Shown in pieces: positions 48,302 through 57,182 of a stretch of 64,000 bases of DNA. The notes under the pieces were generated by a model. It ran no database searches and was not told the origin of the DNA. It worked only from the letters and a program-made list of their open reading frames with translations. Numbering within the stretch: position 1 is the stretch's first letter; every line of letters starts with the position of its first letter. The position numbers and the translations under genes are program-made. The stretch is from positions 48,058 to 112,057 of the forward strand of contig NZ_JADQBY010000032.1 in NCBI RefSeq assembly GCF_016278385.1, written 5' to 3'. The DNA comes from Methanolobus sp. GTDB taxonomy: Archaea; Halobacteriota; Methanosarcinia; Methanosarcinales; Methanosarcinaceae.

Positions 48302-49414
48302 TTAGAACTTCTCATACTTTCCGTGGTCTTTTGCAGCCTTTACCAGTGCATGGACATTTACAGGTGGTGCGTTGGTCGGACATTCACATGCAGTACCCAG
48401 GATGAATCCTCTTGGACTGTCCTTTCCGGCAAGTACCTGTTCTTTGGCCTGTTCGTATACCTGTGCAGGGGTTCCACGGTCTACAAGTTTAGTATCAACT
48501 GTACCGAAACAGGTGCATCTGTCACCGAAATGTTCTACCAGTTTGGAGGTAGGGAAGATGTTCTGTCCGTCATATCCGATCTGCACAATGGTGAAAGGAC
48601 TCATTGGAGCGTTCTTCCACATCTGGAAGTCATCAGTGTGATTTCCACAAAGGTGGTAGTAGACACCGGGTCCTGCTCCGGAATTCAAGACTTTCCTCAC
48701 TGCACGGGAAACGGGCTGGAAACTGAACCTTTTGATCTGTTCTGTGTCCATGAGGTCACCACTGGCAATTACTGATCCTGTGATCATTACGTTGGCACCG
48801 TACCTCTCTGATGTTGCTTTACAGGCATTCACCATGTGGTCACCGGCCTTTACACAGAGCTTGTCAACGAGTTCCGGCTCTGTTATCATCCACATGAAGA
48901 CGTCCTCGATAGCAGCCCAGTTGGTTGCTACTTCCATTGTTCCTCCTAACTGTGTGATAGGAGCGAACATATGAGGAAATTCTTCTTTGCATGTATCTAG
49001 TGCCTTGTAGTGTGTTGTGAGAGTTGGACCTTTGGTCAGTTCATCAACATCAAGGACCTCGAAGTTGTCTACATCTTCGGCTGTCTTGATAGGACGCTTT
49101 GTGATACCTGGTGGTGAGTTGGTCTGGATCTTTATTTCAGCTCCATAGTCCTGTCCCCAGTAGTCAGCATACAAATAATGGCCAACAGGAGTGACATCAT
49201 AGAGTTCACATGCATGGCATACCATTCGTATCGCTTCATCGGGATTCTGATAAAAATATCCTGCATTTTTCCTAAACAAGCTTGCAGCATGGGACAAGAT
49301 GATCGGGTCTACGATAACTCTTTCAGAAGGCTTGTCAACCCAAGGTGTTGTCCACAAATTTCCTGCATCTTCGAGCCAATTTTGATCTATTGGTGCATAA
49401 TCTTTTGCTGGCAT
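48302..49414 (-). CDS. UroD-fold (MtaA/CmuA family) corrinoid methyltransferase
   Basis: 370 residues from the ATG at 49414 (GGGTGATC upstream). The family fold is shown by GHYLYADYWGQDYGAEIKIQ, VFMWMITEPELVDKLCVKAG and the Zn motif YYHLCGNHTDDF with a distal Cys in GFILGTACECPTNAPPVNVH. It is divergent from the MtbA-type gene at 24889 and longer at the N-terminus, so it may be a substrate-specific methyltransferase rather than a CoM methylase. Its promoter matches those of ramA and the corrinoid gene, which supports a role in the same pathway. The methyl donor is unknown. Confidence 0.82.
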   Translation of the reverse strand: MPAKDYAPIDQNWLEDAGNLWTTPWVDKPSERVIVDPIILSHAASLFRKNAGYFYQNPDEAIRMVCHACELYDVTPVGHYLYADYWGQDYGAEIKIQTNSPPGITKRPIKTAEDVDNFEVLDVDELTKGPTLTTHYKALDTCKEEFPHMFAPITQLGGTMEVATNWAAIEDVFMWMITEPELVDKLCVKAGDHMVNACKATSERYGANVMITGSVIASGDLMDTEQIKRFSFQPVSRAVRKVLNSGAGPGVYYHLCGNHTDDFQMWKNAPMSPFTIVQIGYDGQNIFPTSKLVEHFGDRCTCFGTVDTKLVDRGTPAQVYEQAKEQVLAGKDSPRGFILGTACECPTNAPPVNVHALVKAAKDHGKYEKF

Positions 49415-49564
49415 GATTTGATCACCCATGTTCTTGTTTGGTCGGCAGACAACGAAAATAACACATTTCCGGTTACTGCCTCCGGTTTAATTATTAATTA
49501 CTGATGGTCGGTAAAACAGACCAAGGTCCGCAATTACTGACTAAAGAGAAATAGCAAGCTGGAG

Positions 49565-49618
49565 TTATATATAATAACTTCAGGTAATTAATCAACATTA
49601 GGATTATTATCAATAGTA
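49565..49618 (-). promoter_or_regulatory. Putative methyltransferase-regulon promoter upstream of the UroD-fold gene
   Basis: On the reverse strand it reads ATTGATAATAATCC, TAATGTTGATTAATTAC, then GAAGTTATTATATATAAC (TATA box), the same order and spacing as at 19515-19565 and 23663-23716. The leader to the ATG would be about 125 nt, almost the same as for the corrinoid gene. Confidence 0.78.
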
Positions 49619-49635
49619 TATTCCACGTTCAAATA

Positions 49636-49974
49636 ATGATTATAACAAACACCATACTCCAGAACGATACCATGCAGGAAGACTTTGATAGAGAAAAAAA
49701 AAGGACCTTTGATATTATCAAGGGCTTGGATATTGACAGAAAGGGGGCGATAAAGCAAGGTTCTCAGTATTTCAAGCCATTGAGTAGGACAATAATGAAC
49801 TATGCTAATCATCCTGAAGCTAAGTTTGATGGAGAGATAGGAGTATTGGAAAAGAGGCATATTCAGACTAATTCTATCGTTTATATCGGCAAGGAAGCTA
49901 ACAATATTGATGAACAGGAATTAAATGTAGAATTTGCTCAGGTGTTCATTGATGAAAATTCGTACATTCGTTAA
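49636..49974 (+). pseudogene. Copy of the repeated hypothetical family, probably truncated
   Basis: 112 codons: RKGAIKQGSQYFKPLSRTIM, NYANHPEAKFDGEIGVLEKR, NSIVYIGKEANNIDEQELNV, then a diverged tail. The core aligns well with 35875-36328, but the N-terminal part (KYSNVYVITKRAVSTPNVLH there) is absent and the C-terminal part is replaced. The frame itself is intact, so it could still be expressed. Its 5' end overlaps the promoter region of the UroD-fold gene on the other strand. Confidence 0.5.
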
Positions 49975-50204
49975 ATGCAATATTTCGTCATTAATTACAT
50001 AGCCTTGAATTCCTCCACAATAATTGGCAAATAATTGAGTTTTATGTTTTACGACAGCATATATTGAACATCACTGTATTTCAAATCTTTTTGAAACCGT
50101 TATCTTTAAATATAGACAAATAAATTGTATAATATCGGTTTTGTAGGTAGAATCCAATACCGTGCAAATGAGTTTCTGGAGATATTAAATGTGGAAAATA
50201 GAAA

Positions 50205-50324
50205 ATGCTTGAACTTGGATTCAAATCCCACGGATACCGTTGTCCAGGAATGCTACTTGAATTGAGACTAGCTTGGAAAGCCATGGAAAATCTTGGCATA
50301 TTAAGAGCAAAAAGAGGATGCTAA
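50205..50324 (+). pseudogene. N-terminal fragment of an FmdE-family protein
   Basis: 39 codons, including LGFKSHGYRCPGMLLELRLA and [16 protein letters not shown], duplicate the beginning of the adjacent FmdE gene ([20 protein letters not shown]). The metal-binding HG(Y/H)RCPG core is kept. Its TAA is separated by one base from the ATG of the full-length gene, so it could act as a translated leader. Confidence 0.7.
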
Positions 50325-50325
50325 A

Positions 50326-50925
50326 ATGATTGACGTAAATGACTATCTTGAAACAGGATTTATTTTTCACGGCCATAGGTGCCCTGCTATGCCACTTGGA
50401 ATGAGAATCGGAGCTGCTGCTATGAATGCACTAGGGGTTGACAGATCGAAAGATAAGGAACTCCATCTGATTGCAGAGACCGGAAATGATCATGCAGCTG
50501 GGTGTTTTGTTGATGGCCTTATGGCTATTACTGGCTGTACTTATGGAAAAAGCAATATTGAGAAGACCTACTATGGTAAAATGGCTTTTACACTCATCGA
50601 TACCATTAATCAAAAGGCAGTCAGAGCATATATAAAGCCTGAATTCTTTGGAAATATGCTAAAATCTCCTTTTGTTGAACAGAGGAAAATGGGTGTACCG
50701 CCACAGGACATTAATTCTGAGATCGCTGAGCCATTGGTTAACAAAATACTAAGCATACCGGAAGAAAACTTCCTCGTTATCAGCCCAGTTTTCGATTATC
50801 CTTTTGAAAAGAAAAAAGGGGTTTTTGATACAGCATTGTGTGAGGAATGCGGTGAACGTACATTTGCTCATAAATTGCAGGATGTTAATGGCAAAATGCT
50901 TTGCAAACCCTGTGCTGACAAATAA
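50326..50925 (+). CDS. FmdE-family (formylmethanofuran dehydrogenase subunit E-like) metal protein
   Basis: 199 residues. The FmdE domain spans about 5-130 with the metal motif [12 protein letters not shown] and [20 protein letters not shown] plus [12 protein letters not shown]-terminal zinc ribbon follows: [20 protein letters not shown] and MLCKPCADK. FmdE proteins are found with formylmethanofuran dehydrogenase and with other molybdo- or corrinoid systems; their role is not settled. AGAGGATG, lying in the stub gene, is the ribosome-binding site. It is near the UroD-fold methyltransferase cluster but on the opposite strand. Confidence 0.88.
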   Translation: MIDVNDYLETGFIFHGHRCPAMPLGMRIGAAAMNALGVDRSKDKELHLIAETGNDHAAGCFVDGLMAITGCTYGKSNIEKTYYGKMAFTLIDTINQKAVRAYIKPEFFGNMLKSPFVEQRKMGVPPQDINSEIAEPLVNKILSIPEENFLVISPVFDYPFEKKKGVFDTALCEECGERTFAHKLQDVNGKMLCKPCADK

Positions 50926-51159
50926 GTAGTAGATAAACTGGAGCAGTTGGTGTTATGATCGAATTGTTTGCCGAATTCATATTTGAGTACAATTTTCCAA
51001 ATGCGAAGAAATGGTAATCAAAAAATATGCATGTATGCTCGATGACAAGATAGTCTGCCATCCGTATTTGGAAAAAGTGTATAAGCTTTAGGTGCAATTG
51101 CACCAACCATTTTTACATAATTTACATAATATACTGCTACAAAGTCTGGAATTGATTAT

Positions 51160-51915
51160 ATGGATATTATCATAATTGCTGTTATTATCTTTTTTTTAGC
51201 TGTTATATTTTCAATGCTTGGCCTAGGTGGTTCCTTGGTATATGTGCCTTTATTTTACTGGCTTGGTATTGATATGCTCATAGCAATACCTACAGCATTG
51301 CTTCTCAATGGTATAACTGCCAGCTCAGCAGCAATCACGTATTACAGAAAAAAAATGATAGACTTACAAGTGGCCGCTCCTTTTGTATTGACTTCCATCA
51401 TAGGGGCTCCACTCGGTGCTTACTTTACTAAGTTCATTTCAACTGAGATACTACTATGGATACTCAGCATTGTGTTGATTTTTGCCGGATCACGCATGTT
51501 ATTTTTTGGAAAAAAAGGAGAAAAGGATGTATCTACTAGTGTCACGAATAAAAAAAACAGATCCATCATTGGTATCGTTCTTGGATTTTTGATAGGTTTT
51601 TTTGCAGGACTTCTCGGACTTGGCGGTGGCGTATTCATTGTCCCCATTTTAATAGCACTTGGGTATGAGACAAAACGTGCTTCTGCCACATCAGCTTTTA
51701 TTGTATTGTTCTCCTCTTTCTCAGGGTTCTTTGGTCATCTGACCACAGGACATTTAGACATGACTCTCATGATCTATACAGCTGTAGCTGCATTCGCAGG
51801 AGGACAGGTAGGTTCTCATCTAATGCACAGCAAAATGAAATCAGAAACAATCAAACAGATGTTTGGTGTGGTTTTGTGGATAATGGCTATCAAAATCGTT
51901 TATGGATTGATATAA
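51160..51915 (+). CDS. TauE/SafE family anion permease
   Basis: 251 residues with eight TM helices in two homologous halves: MLGLGGSLVYVPLFYWLGID in the first and LLGLGGGVFIVPILIALGYE in the second, the family's signature repeats. Members export or import sulfite, sulfonates or other organic anions. Substrate unknown. No strong ribosome-binding site. It may move a substrate or product of the neighbouring methyl-transfer genes, but this is inference from position only. Confidence 0.88.
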   Translation: MDIIIIAVIIFFLAVIFSMLGLGGSLVYVPLFYWLGIDMLIAIPTALLLNGITASSAAITYYRKKMIDLQVAAPFVLTSIIGAPLGAYFTKFISTEILLWILSIVLIFAGSRMLFFGKKGEKDVSTSVTNKKNRSIIGIVLGFLIGFFAGLLGLGGGVFIVPILIALGYETKRASATSAFIVLFSSFSGFFGHLTTGHLDMTLMIYTAVAAFAGGQVGSHLMHSKMKSETIKQMFGVVLWIMAIKIVYGLI

Positions 51916-52025
51916 TTTTAATTTTGTGTGGGTAGCATAGGATTTTCGTGCTTTCCTATGCACCTATTATCGAATATTTTACCGATTATCACTTAAATTG
52001 TGTCGTTCATGCAAAGAATGGCATT

Positions 52026-52045
52026 TTCTGCTTACCGATATCCCC
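52026..52045 (+). repeat. Third partial copy of the IS/MITE end
   Basis: TTCTGCTTACCGATATCCCC differs from 32391-32410 (TTCTGCTTACCTATATCCCA) at two positions. It is isolated here, without a recognisable transposase. Confidence 0.5.
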
Positions 52046-52123
52046 AATTTGCTATGAGATAGATAAGATTTGAACCAAATCATTAATTCTTAAAATGACA
52101 ATCTTTTTCGAGACAACAAAATT

Positions 52124-52906
52124 CTACTTTATCTTCTCAGATCTCTCCTTATAATACTGGAAAAGATCCTGTCCCCAGTTACGGGCACTTTCCTCGAAGC
52201 TCAGGACCTTCTTGTGATCAAAGAAACCATCCTTGTTGAAGAAAGCTATGAGCATCAGATCATCGGTTACCGAGAGAGCACCTAATTTCATGGATTCATC
52301 ATCACAGATATACATATGAGAGTTCTTCGAGTTAATCATTGCATCGTGTTGTTCGGTATATTCATCCCTCAGTCTTTCGTAGACAGGGCGTGTCAGGATG
52401 AGATTATAGTTGACCTCATTCTTTGCCAGTTCAGAATAATTATAAGGGCATGTCGGGCAAAAATAGGAGTAAAAGGTGCAAACATTCCTTGTTTGCTTAA
52501 GGCTGGTCAGCAGCGCTTTTGGAGGCTCGAAAAGGTGGTTGAGGTCAGGTTCATGTATCAGAATCTCACCAAGGTTCCCAATCCTGTCAAGAAGGAACTC
52601 AGGTATAGGGTCAAGGTTTCTGCTGTCCCAGTAATCCTTGTTATCCTCCACGACATTCAGGGTCTCGATCAGAGGTCTTATCTTTTTCATGATCAGCTTT
52701 CCAATGCTTGTCAGCCTGCATTGATCATCCTTCTGTTCAATAAGTCCCTGTTCAAAGAGTATCTTCACCTGGGCCATTATAGCACTGGTAGTTCCTGTCA
52801 GAGAATCTTTTATCTCATCAACGGAAGCTGGTCCGTCCATTAACATTAGAAGAGTGTTCTTTCTCTTTTCCGACAGAAACACCGTACTTATTAATTCGGC
52901 CTTCAT
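52124..52906 (-). CDS. DUF1724/FilR1-type winged-helix regulator (Msr-like), copy 2
   Basis: 260 residues from the ATG at 52906; the longer open frame upstream crosses the promoter and is not conserved in copy 1. It is colinear with 19738-20520 and highly similar throughout, including TVFLSEKRKNTLLMLMDGPA, GTTSAIMAQVKILFEQGLIE, the Cys motif CTFYSYFCPTCPYNY and FFNKDGFFDHKKVLSFEESA. Methanosarcina Msr proteins of this type activate or repress methyltransferase operons. It lies near the UroD-fold methyltransferase, as copy 1 lies near ramA. A 17-bp dyad upstream of its TATA box suggests its own control. Confidence 0.87.
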   Translation of the reverse strand: MKAELISTVFLSEKRKNTLLMLMDGPASVDEIKDSLTGTTSAIMAQVKILFEQGLIEQKDDQCRLTSIGKLIMKKIRPLIETLNVVEDNKDYWDSRNLDPIPEFLLDRIGNLGEILIHEPDLNHLFEPPKALLTSLKQTRNVCTFYSYFCPTCPYNYSELAKNEVNYNLILTRPVYERLRDEYTEQHDAMINSKNSHMYICDDESMKLGALSVTDDLMLIAFFNKDGFFDHKKVLSFEESARNWGQDLFQYYKERSEKIK

Positions 52907-52984
52907 TGTAACTTCCCTATTATTATTTTGTTTTGCTAGTATAAATTTTTGTGCCCGTTTGGACTGATTATCCGCCTGTTTCTT

Positions 52985-53043
52985 AGTATATATAACACAG
53001 TTAAAACAACACGAATTATAGTACAGTGTTAACGCTGTTAACA
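52985..53043 (-). promoter_or_regulatory. Promoter of regulator 2 with upstream 17-bp dyad
   Basis: The TATA-like GTTATATATACT (52985-52996, reverse strand) is preceded at 53027-53043 by TGTTAACGCTGTTAACA, a dyad with 7-bp arms around GCT. Its position about 30 bp upstream of TATA is typical of archaeal activator sites. Confidence 0.6.
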
Positions 53044-53276
53044 TGCTTAATCCAAACTTACTTATTGAGGTTATATTTACAACATTCACTCAGATGCTTT
53101 GTTCATGAGTTTAAAAGACTTACTCCTCCAAAGAGACACATACATTATTTCTTAATATGAACTGATATTTTTTTAACTATGTAAATAATAGGGTAACAGA
53201 AAAAAAGAAAATATCGAAAAATGTAAATATCAATCAGAAGGAAAGCTGCCTTTTATAATATTTAATATAAGCTTTT

Positions 53277-54302
53277 TCACCAGTCACCAAGACACGACTG
53301 ACACTCAGAAGCAGCCCTTTCATCAAGTATTTGAGTGTTTTTCATGACCTGCTTTTCAGAGAATCCCTTTTCAGTGACAAGGAAATCAAATAATTTATCA
53401 GAACATGGTTTGCACCATTTGAGATTATAATCAGTGGTAACAGGAGGGTTCAGGAAGAAATCCCTGATCTCTTCAACTGAAGTGCAAGCTCGAATATCCT
53501 TATTTTCTTCCTTTATCACAGTAGCAATATCACCGTGTTGGCGAATAAATTTCAAAGCTGTTTTTGCACCTACCCGGTGCATTCCTTCGTTGAAATCTGT
53601 ACCTATACAAATAGCAAGATCAATGAGCTGGTCCCTGCTCAGGTCAAGTTCTGCAAGACTGCCAGAAAGAGAGATGTGCTCTGGTGTCTTTGCCACATAC
53701 TTGTTCTGTCCCGGGACCTTCCGTTTTCCGGTACTTCCAAGATTGCGGACAACATCCTCTGCACCAAAAAGGAAAACATCATAATCCTGTGAACCAACAA
53801 GGTCGGCATCCCCATTGGAGACCATGAAAGCTGCCTGAGCCTCTGCTTCTGACTCTGCCTGTATCCACGGGATGCCCATGATCTCAAGAAGCTTCTTTGA
53901 GCTGGCAAGGATATCAGGTGTTATCCTGGAAGTTCCCTGTGCGTATTTTTTCATATCCTCAAGATTGCCTTCATCCTTAGCTATCTCATAATTGAGGGCT
54001 GCATTCTCTTTGCATTCCTTGCGCTTTTCCAGTGTGTCTCTTTTCATCTCTGGTGGCTTACCATCAAAGATAAAGACGGGTTTGATGTTAGATTCCCGGA
54101 GTTTGCTGGTCCTTGAGAACAGACCGGTAAGATGAGATACAGGATTCCCCGAAGAATCCGTGAGCAATGAACCATCACGCTGGCGAATGGCACTCAGGAA
54201 CTGGTAAATAGTATTGTAAGCATCGATAGCTATCACTTTACCACCGAGTTCTTCGTAAGTTATAGGGTTTTTTGTGAGTAATATTCCTATTTGTGTGCCC
54301 AT
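53277..54302 (-). CDS. fen: Flap endonuclease 1
   Basis: 341 residues, full length. Metal-binding acidic residues lie in AIDAYNTIYQFLSAIRQRDG, KPVFIFDGKPPEMKRDTLEK, QAESEAEAQAAFMVSNGDAD and GSQDYDVFLFGAED. The H2TH region is CIGTDFNEGMHRVGAKTAL. It cleaves 5' flaps in replication and repair. The C-terminus ends in QSCLGDW, which fits a PCNA-interacting QxxLxxW motif without the usual final Phe. AAAGGA lies before the ATG. Confidence 0.96.
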   Translation of the reverse strand: MGTQIGILLTKNPITYEELGGKVIAIDAYNTIYQFLSAIRQRDGSLLTDSSGNPVSHLTGLFSRTSKLRESNIKPVFIFDGKPPEMKRDTLEKRKECKENAALNYEIAKDEGNLEDMKKYAQGTSRITPDILASSKKLLEIMGIPWIQAESEAEAQAAFMVSNGDADLVGSQDYDVFLFGAEDVVRNLGSTGKRKVPGQNKYVAKTPEHISLSGSLAELDLSRDQLIDLAICIGTDFNEGMHRVGAKTALKFIRQHGDIATVIKEENKDIRACTSVEEIRDFFLNPPVTTDYNLKWCKPCSDKLFDFLVTEKGFSEKQVMKNTQILDERAASECQSCLGDW

Positions 54303-54479
54303 GATGATTTTCCTTTTTTAGTATTCCTTTTATACATTGGTATTTTGTTTTCAATGGTCATTCTGGTTTATAGTAGTATCCAAAAAGCACTATTATTTGA
54401 TTTTACTTTCAAGACTAATGTCTTATGTACTATGGAAATTAAATATTATCATTATTGTTCATTTAAGGGGGAGTAAAGT

Positions 54480-54710
54480 ATAGCAGACAAAAATAGCAAA
54501 CTGCCGAAAAATGTTCCAGGTCCATATTATGTTGATGAAAGTTGTATTTCATGCCAAATCTGTACAGATGAGGCTCCAAAACACTTTAAAATGACTGATA
54601 TTAATTCGAATGCCTTTGTTTTCAAACAGCCAAAAACTGATGCAGAAAAAGATGTTTGCGAAAAAGCATTGAGTATTTGTCCGGTTGGTGCCATTGGAAA
54701 TGATGAATAA
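54480..54710 (+). CDS. Ferredoxin [4Fe-4S] with ATA in place of the start codon
   Basis: The frame from ATA at 54480 encodes 76 residues: VPGPYYVDESCISCQICTDE, APKHFKMTDINSNAFVFKQ and ALSICPVGAIGNDE. The Cys set is CxxCxxC plus distal C and CP, one cluster, as in small monocluster ferredoxins. GGGGGAG lies 7-8 nt before the ATA, exactly where a start is expected, and a TAA stands two codons upstream, so no ATG, GTG or TTG is available before the cluster. Either ATA is used or the gene has lost its start. It precedes ppsA on the same strand. Confidence 0.8.
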   Translation: MADKNSKLPKNVPGPYYVDESCISCQICTDEAPKHFKMTDINSNAFVFKQPKTDAEKDVCEKALSICPVGAIGNDE

Positions 54711-54770
54711 AAATAATGTTGAATTACACAATTGAATTTAAATTAATTAAAATATAAATGGAGTGGGACT

Positions 54771-57182
54771 ATGACAGGAAATAGTAAGTATACCCGGTGG
54801 TTTGACGAAATAAGTATAGATGACATTCCTTCTGTGGGAGGAAAGAATGCATCCCTTGGAGAGATGTACAGGGAACTGACAGATAAAGATATCAAGATAC
54901 CTAATGGTTTTGCGATTACTGCAGATGCATACTGGCATGTCCTGAAGTCTGCAGGCGTACTTGATGATCTTAAAACGTCACTTGAAGGACTTGATATCGA
55001 TGATATCACCGACCTTTCACTGAGAGGCAAGAAAGCGAGGAATATCGTACTTGATGCAGGCATCCCTGATGATCTCTGGGATGAAATAAAGACGGCATAT
55101 GACAAACTTTGCCAGCAGTATGGAGAGGATACGGACGTGGCAGTGCGCAGTTCTGCAACCGCAGAGGACCTTCCTAATGCATCCTTTGCAGGTCAGCAGG
55201 AGACTTACCTGAACATTCATGGTTACCATTCATTAAAAGATGCCTGCAACAGGTGTTTTGCATCACTTTTCACCGACAGGGCGATATCATACAGAGTGAA
55301 CAACGGATTCGATCACTTTACAGTCGGCCTTTCAATAGGCGTGATGAAGATGGTGCGCTCGGACCTAGCATCAAGCGGTGTGATATTTACCATCGACACC
55401 GAATCGGGTTTTGAGAATGTAGTATTCATAACCGGAGCTTACGGTCTTGGAGAGAATGTAGTGCAGGGACTTGTCAATCCTGATGAGTTCTATGTGTTCA
55501 AACCTACTCTGAAAGAAGGCTTCAAGCCTATCATTAAGAAAACGAGGGGCAGTAAAGAGATAAAGATGATCTACGGCCGGGGCGATTCCCGTGTGATGAC
55601 CCGTAACGTAGACGTGCCGGAGGCAGACAGGAAGCGTTATTGTATTACGGATGATGAAGCCCTGACGCTGGCAAAATTTGCAGTGACCATCGAGGACCAT
55701 TATTCTAAAAAGAGAAAGAAACATGTGCCTATGGATGTGGAGTGGGCCAAGGATGGCGAAACCGGAGAGTTGTTCATAGTCCAGGCAAGACCGGAAACCG
55801 TGCAGTCCCAGAAAAGAAAGGATGTTCTTGAGACTTATTACCTTGATGAGAGTACGGATGTCATTGTCATGGGAAGAAGTGTGGGTTCGAAGATAGCTGC
55901 CGGCAACGTCCATGTCATCACCGATGTCTCAAAACTTCCTGATTTCAAGACAGGGGAAATACTTGTTGCTGATACCACAACACCGGACTGGGAGCCTGTG
56001 ATGAAGCGGGCTGCTGCCATCATAACCAATAAAGGTGGAAGGACCTGCCATGCAGCTATTGTGAGTCGTGAACTTGGAATCCCGGCGGTTGTAGGTACAG
56101 GGGATGCAACGGAAAAACTGAGAGATGGTATGGAAGTCACGGTGAATTGTGCAGAAGGGGATGCAGGTAAAGTGCATGAAGGTATCCTTCCGTTCCACAT
56201 TGAAACGGTTGATCTCAAGGGCCTGGAGAAGGCAAAAACTGAGATTATGATGAACCTGGGCAATCCCGAGGAAGCCTTTACGATGTCCATGATACCAAAT
56301 GACGGTATAGGACTTGCAAGACTTGAGTTCATCATTACCAGCTATATCAAAGTGCATCCTATGGCGCTTGTGCATCCTGAAAAGGTGAAGGATGCAGAAG
56401 TACTAAAACAGATAGAGGAACTCACAGGCAGGTACGAGAATAAAGCAGACTTTTTCGTGGAGAAGCTCTCAGAAGGAGTGGCAACCATTACAGCAGCATT
56501 CCACCCGAAGCCGGTAGTAGTGCGTATGAGCGATTTCAAGTCCAACGAGTATGAGACTCTTCTGGGCGGTGAGTACTTCGAGTTTAAGGAGAGCAACCCC
56601 ATGATTGGTTTCAGGGGAGCATCCCGGTACTATGACGAGCGTTACAGGGAAGGCTTCGCTCTTGAGTGCAAAGCCATGAAAAAAGTGAGAGATGAAATGG
56701 GCCTGACCAATCTCATACTTATGATTCCGTTCTGCCGCCGAGTAGAAGAAGCCGAAAAAGTCCTCGAAGAAATGAAAAAGAACGGTCTCGTCAGAGGAGA
56801 GAACGGCCTCCAGGTCTACATGATGACCGAGATTCCAAGCAACGTCCTGCTGATAGACGAGTTCAGCCAGTACTTCGATGGCTTCTCCATCGGCTCCAAC
56901 GACCTGACACAACTAACTCTTGGTATTGATAGAGATTCCGAAATCCTTGCATCATCTTTTGATGAACGTGATGAGGCCGTAAAGAAGATAGTTTCAATGG
57001 CGATACAAGGCGCTAAAAGGAACAATAAGCACAGTGGTCTTTGTGGTCAGGCTCCCAGTGATTACCCGGAGTTCGCTGAGTTTCTGGTGAGAGAGGGAAT
57101 AGATTCTATTTCACTGAATCCTGATTCGGTGATGAAGATCACGCTGAAGGTGCTGGAGATTGAGAAAGGGATAGGGAGATGA
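54771..57182 (+). CDS. ppsA: Phosphoenolpyruvate synthase
   Basis: 803 residues. The N-terminal ATP-grasp domain has GGKNASLGEMYRELTD, VAVRSSATAEDLPNASFAGQ and QETYLNIHG. The phosphohistidine domain has GGRTCHAAIVSRELGIPAVV. The C-terminal PEP/pyruvate barrel ends with IGSNDLTQLTLGIDRDSEIL and the catalytic Cys in SGLCGQAPSDYPEF. It makes PEP from pyruvate and ATP, the entry to gluconeogenesis in methanogens. GGAGTGG precedes the ATG. It lies 60 bp behind the ferredoxin gene. Confidence 0.97.
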   Translation: MTGNSKYTRWFDEISIDDIPSVGGKNASLGEMYRELTDKDIKIPNGFAITADAYWHVLKSAGVLDDLKTSLEGLDIDDITDLSLRGKKARNIVLDAGIPDDLWDEIKTAYDKLCQQYGEDTDVAVRSSATAEDLPNASFAGQQETYLNIHGYHSLKDACNRCFASLFTDRAISYRVNNGFDHFTVGLSIGVMKMVRSDLASSGVIFTIDTESGFENVVFITGAYGLGENVVQGLVNPDEFYVFKPTLKEGFKPIIKKTRGSKEIKMIYGRGDSRVMTRNVDVPEADRKRYCITDDEALTLAKFAVTIEDHYSKKRKKHVPMDVEWAKDGETGELFIVQARPETVQSQKRKDVLETYYLDESTDVIVMGRSVGSKIAAGNVHVITDVSKLPDFKTGEILVADTTTPDWEPVMKRAAAIITNKGGRTCHAAIVSRELGIPAVVGTGDATEKLRDGMEVTVNCAEGDAGKVHEGILPFHIETVDLKGLEKAKTEIMMNLGNPEEAFTMSMIPNDGIGLARLEFIITSYIKVHPMALVHPEKVKDAEVLKQIEELTGRYENKADFFVEKLSEGVATITAAFHPKPVVVRMSDFKSNEYETLLGGEYFEFKESNPMIGFRGASRYYDERYREGFALECKAMKKVRDEMGLTNLILMIPFCRRVEEAEKVLEEMKKNGLVRGENGLQVYMMTEIPSNVLLIDEFSQYFDGFSIGSNDLTQLTLGIDRDSEILASSFDERDEAVKKIVSMAIQGAKRNNKHSGLCGQAPSDYPEFAEFLVREGIDSISLNPDSVMKITLKVLEIEKGIGR

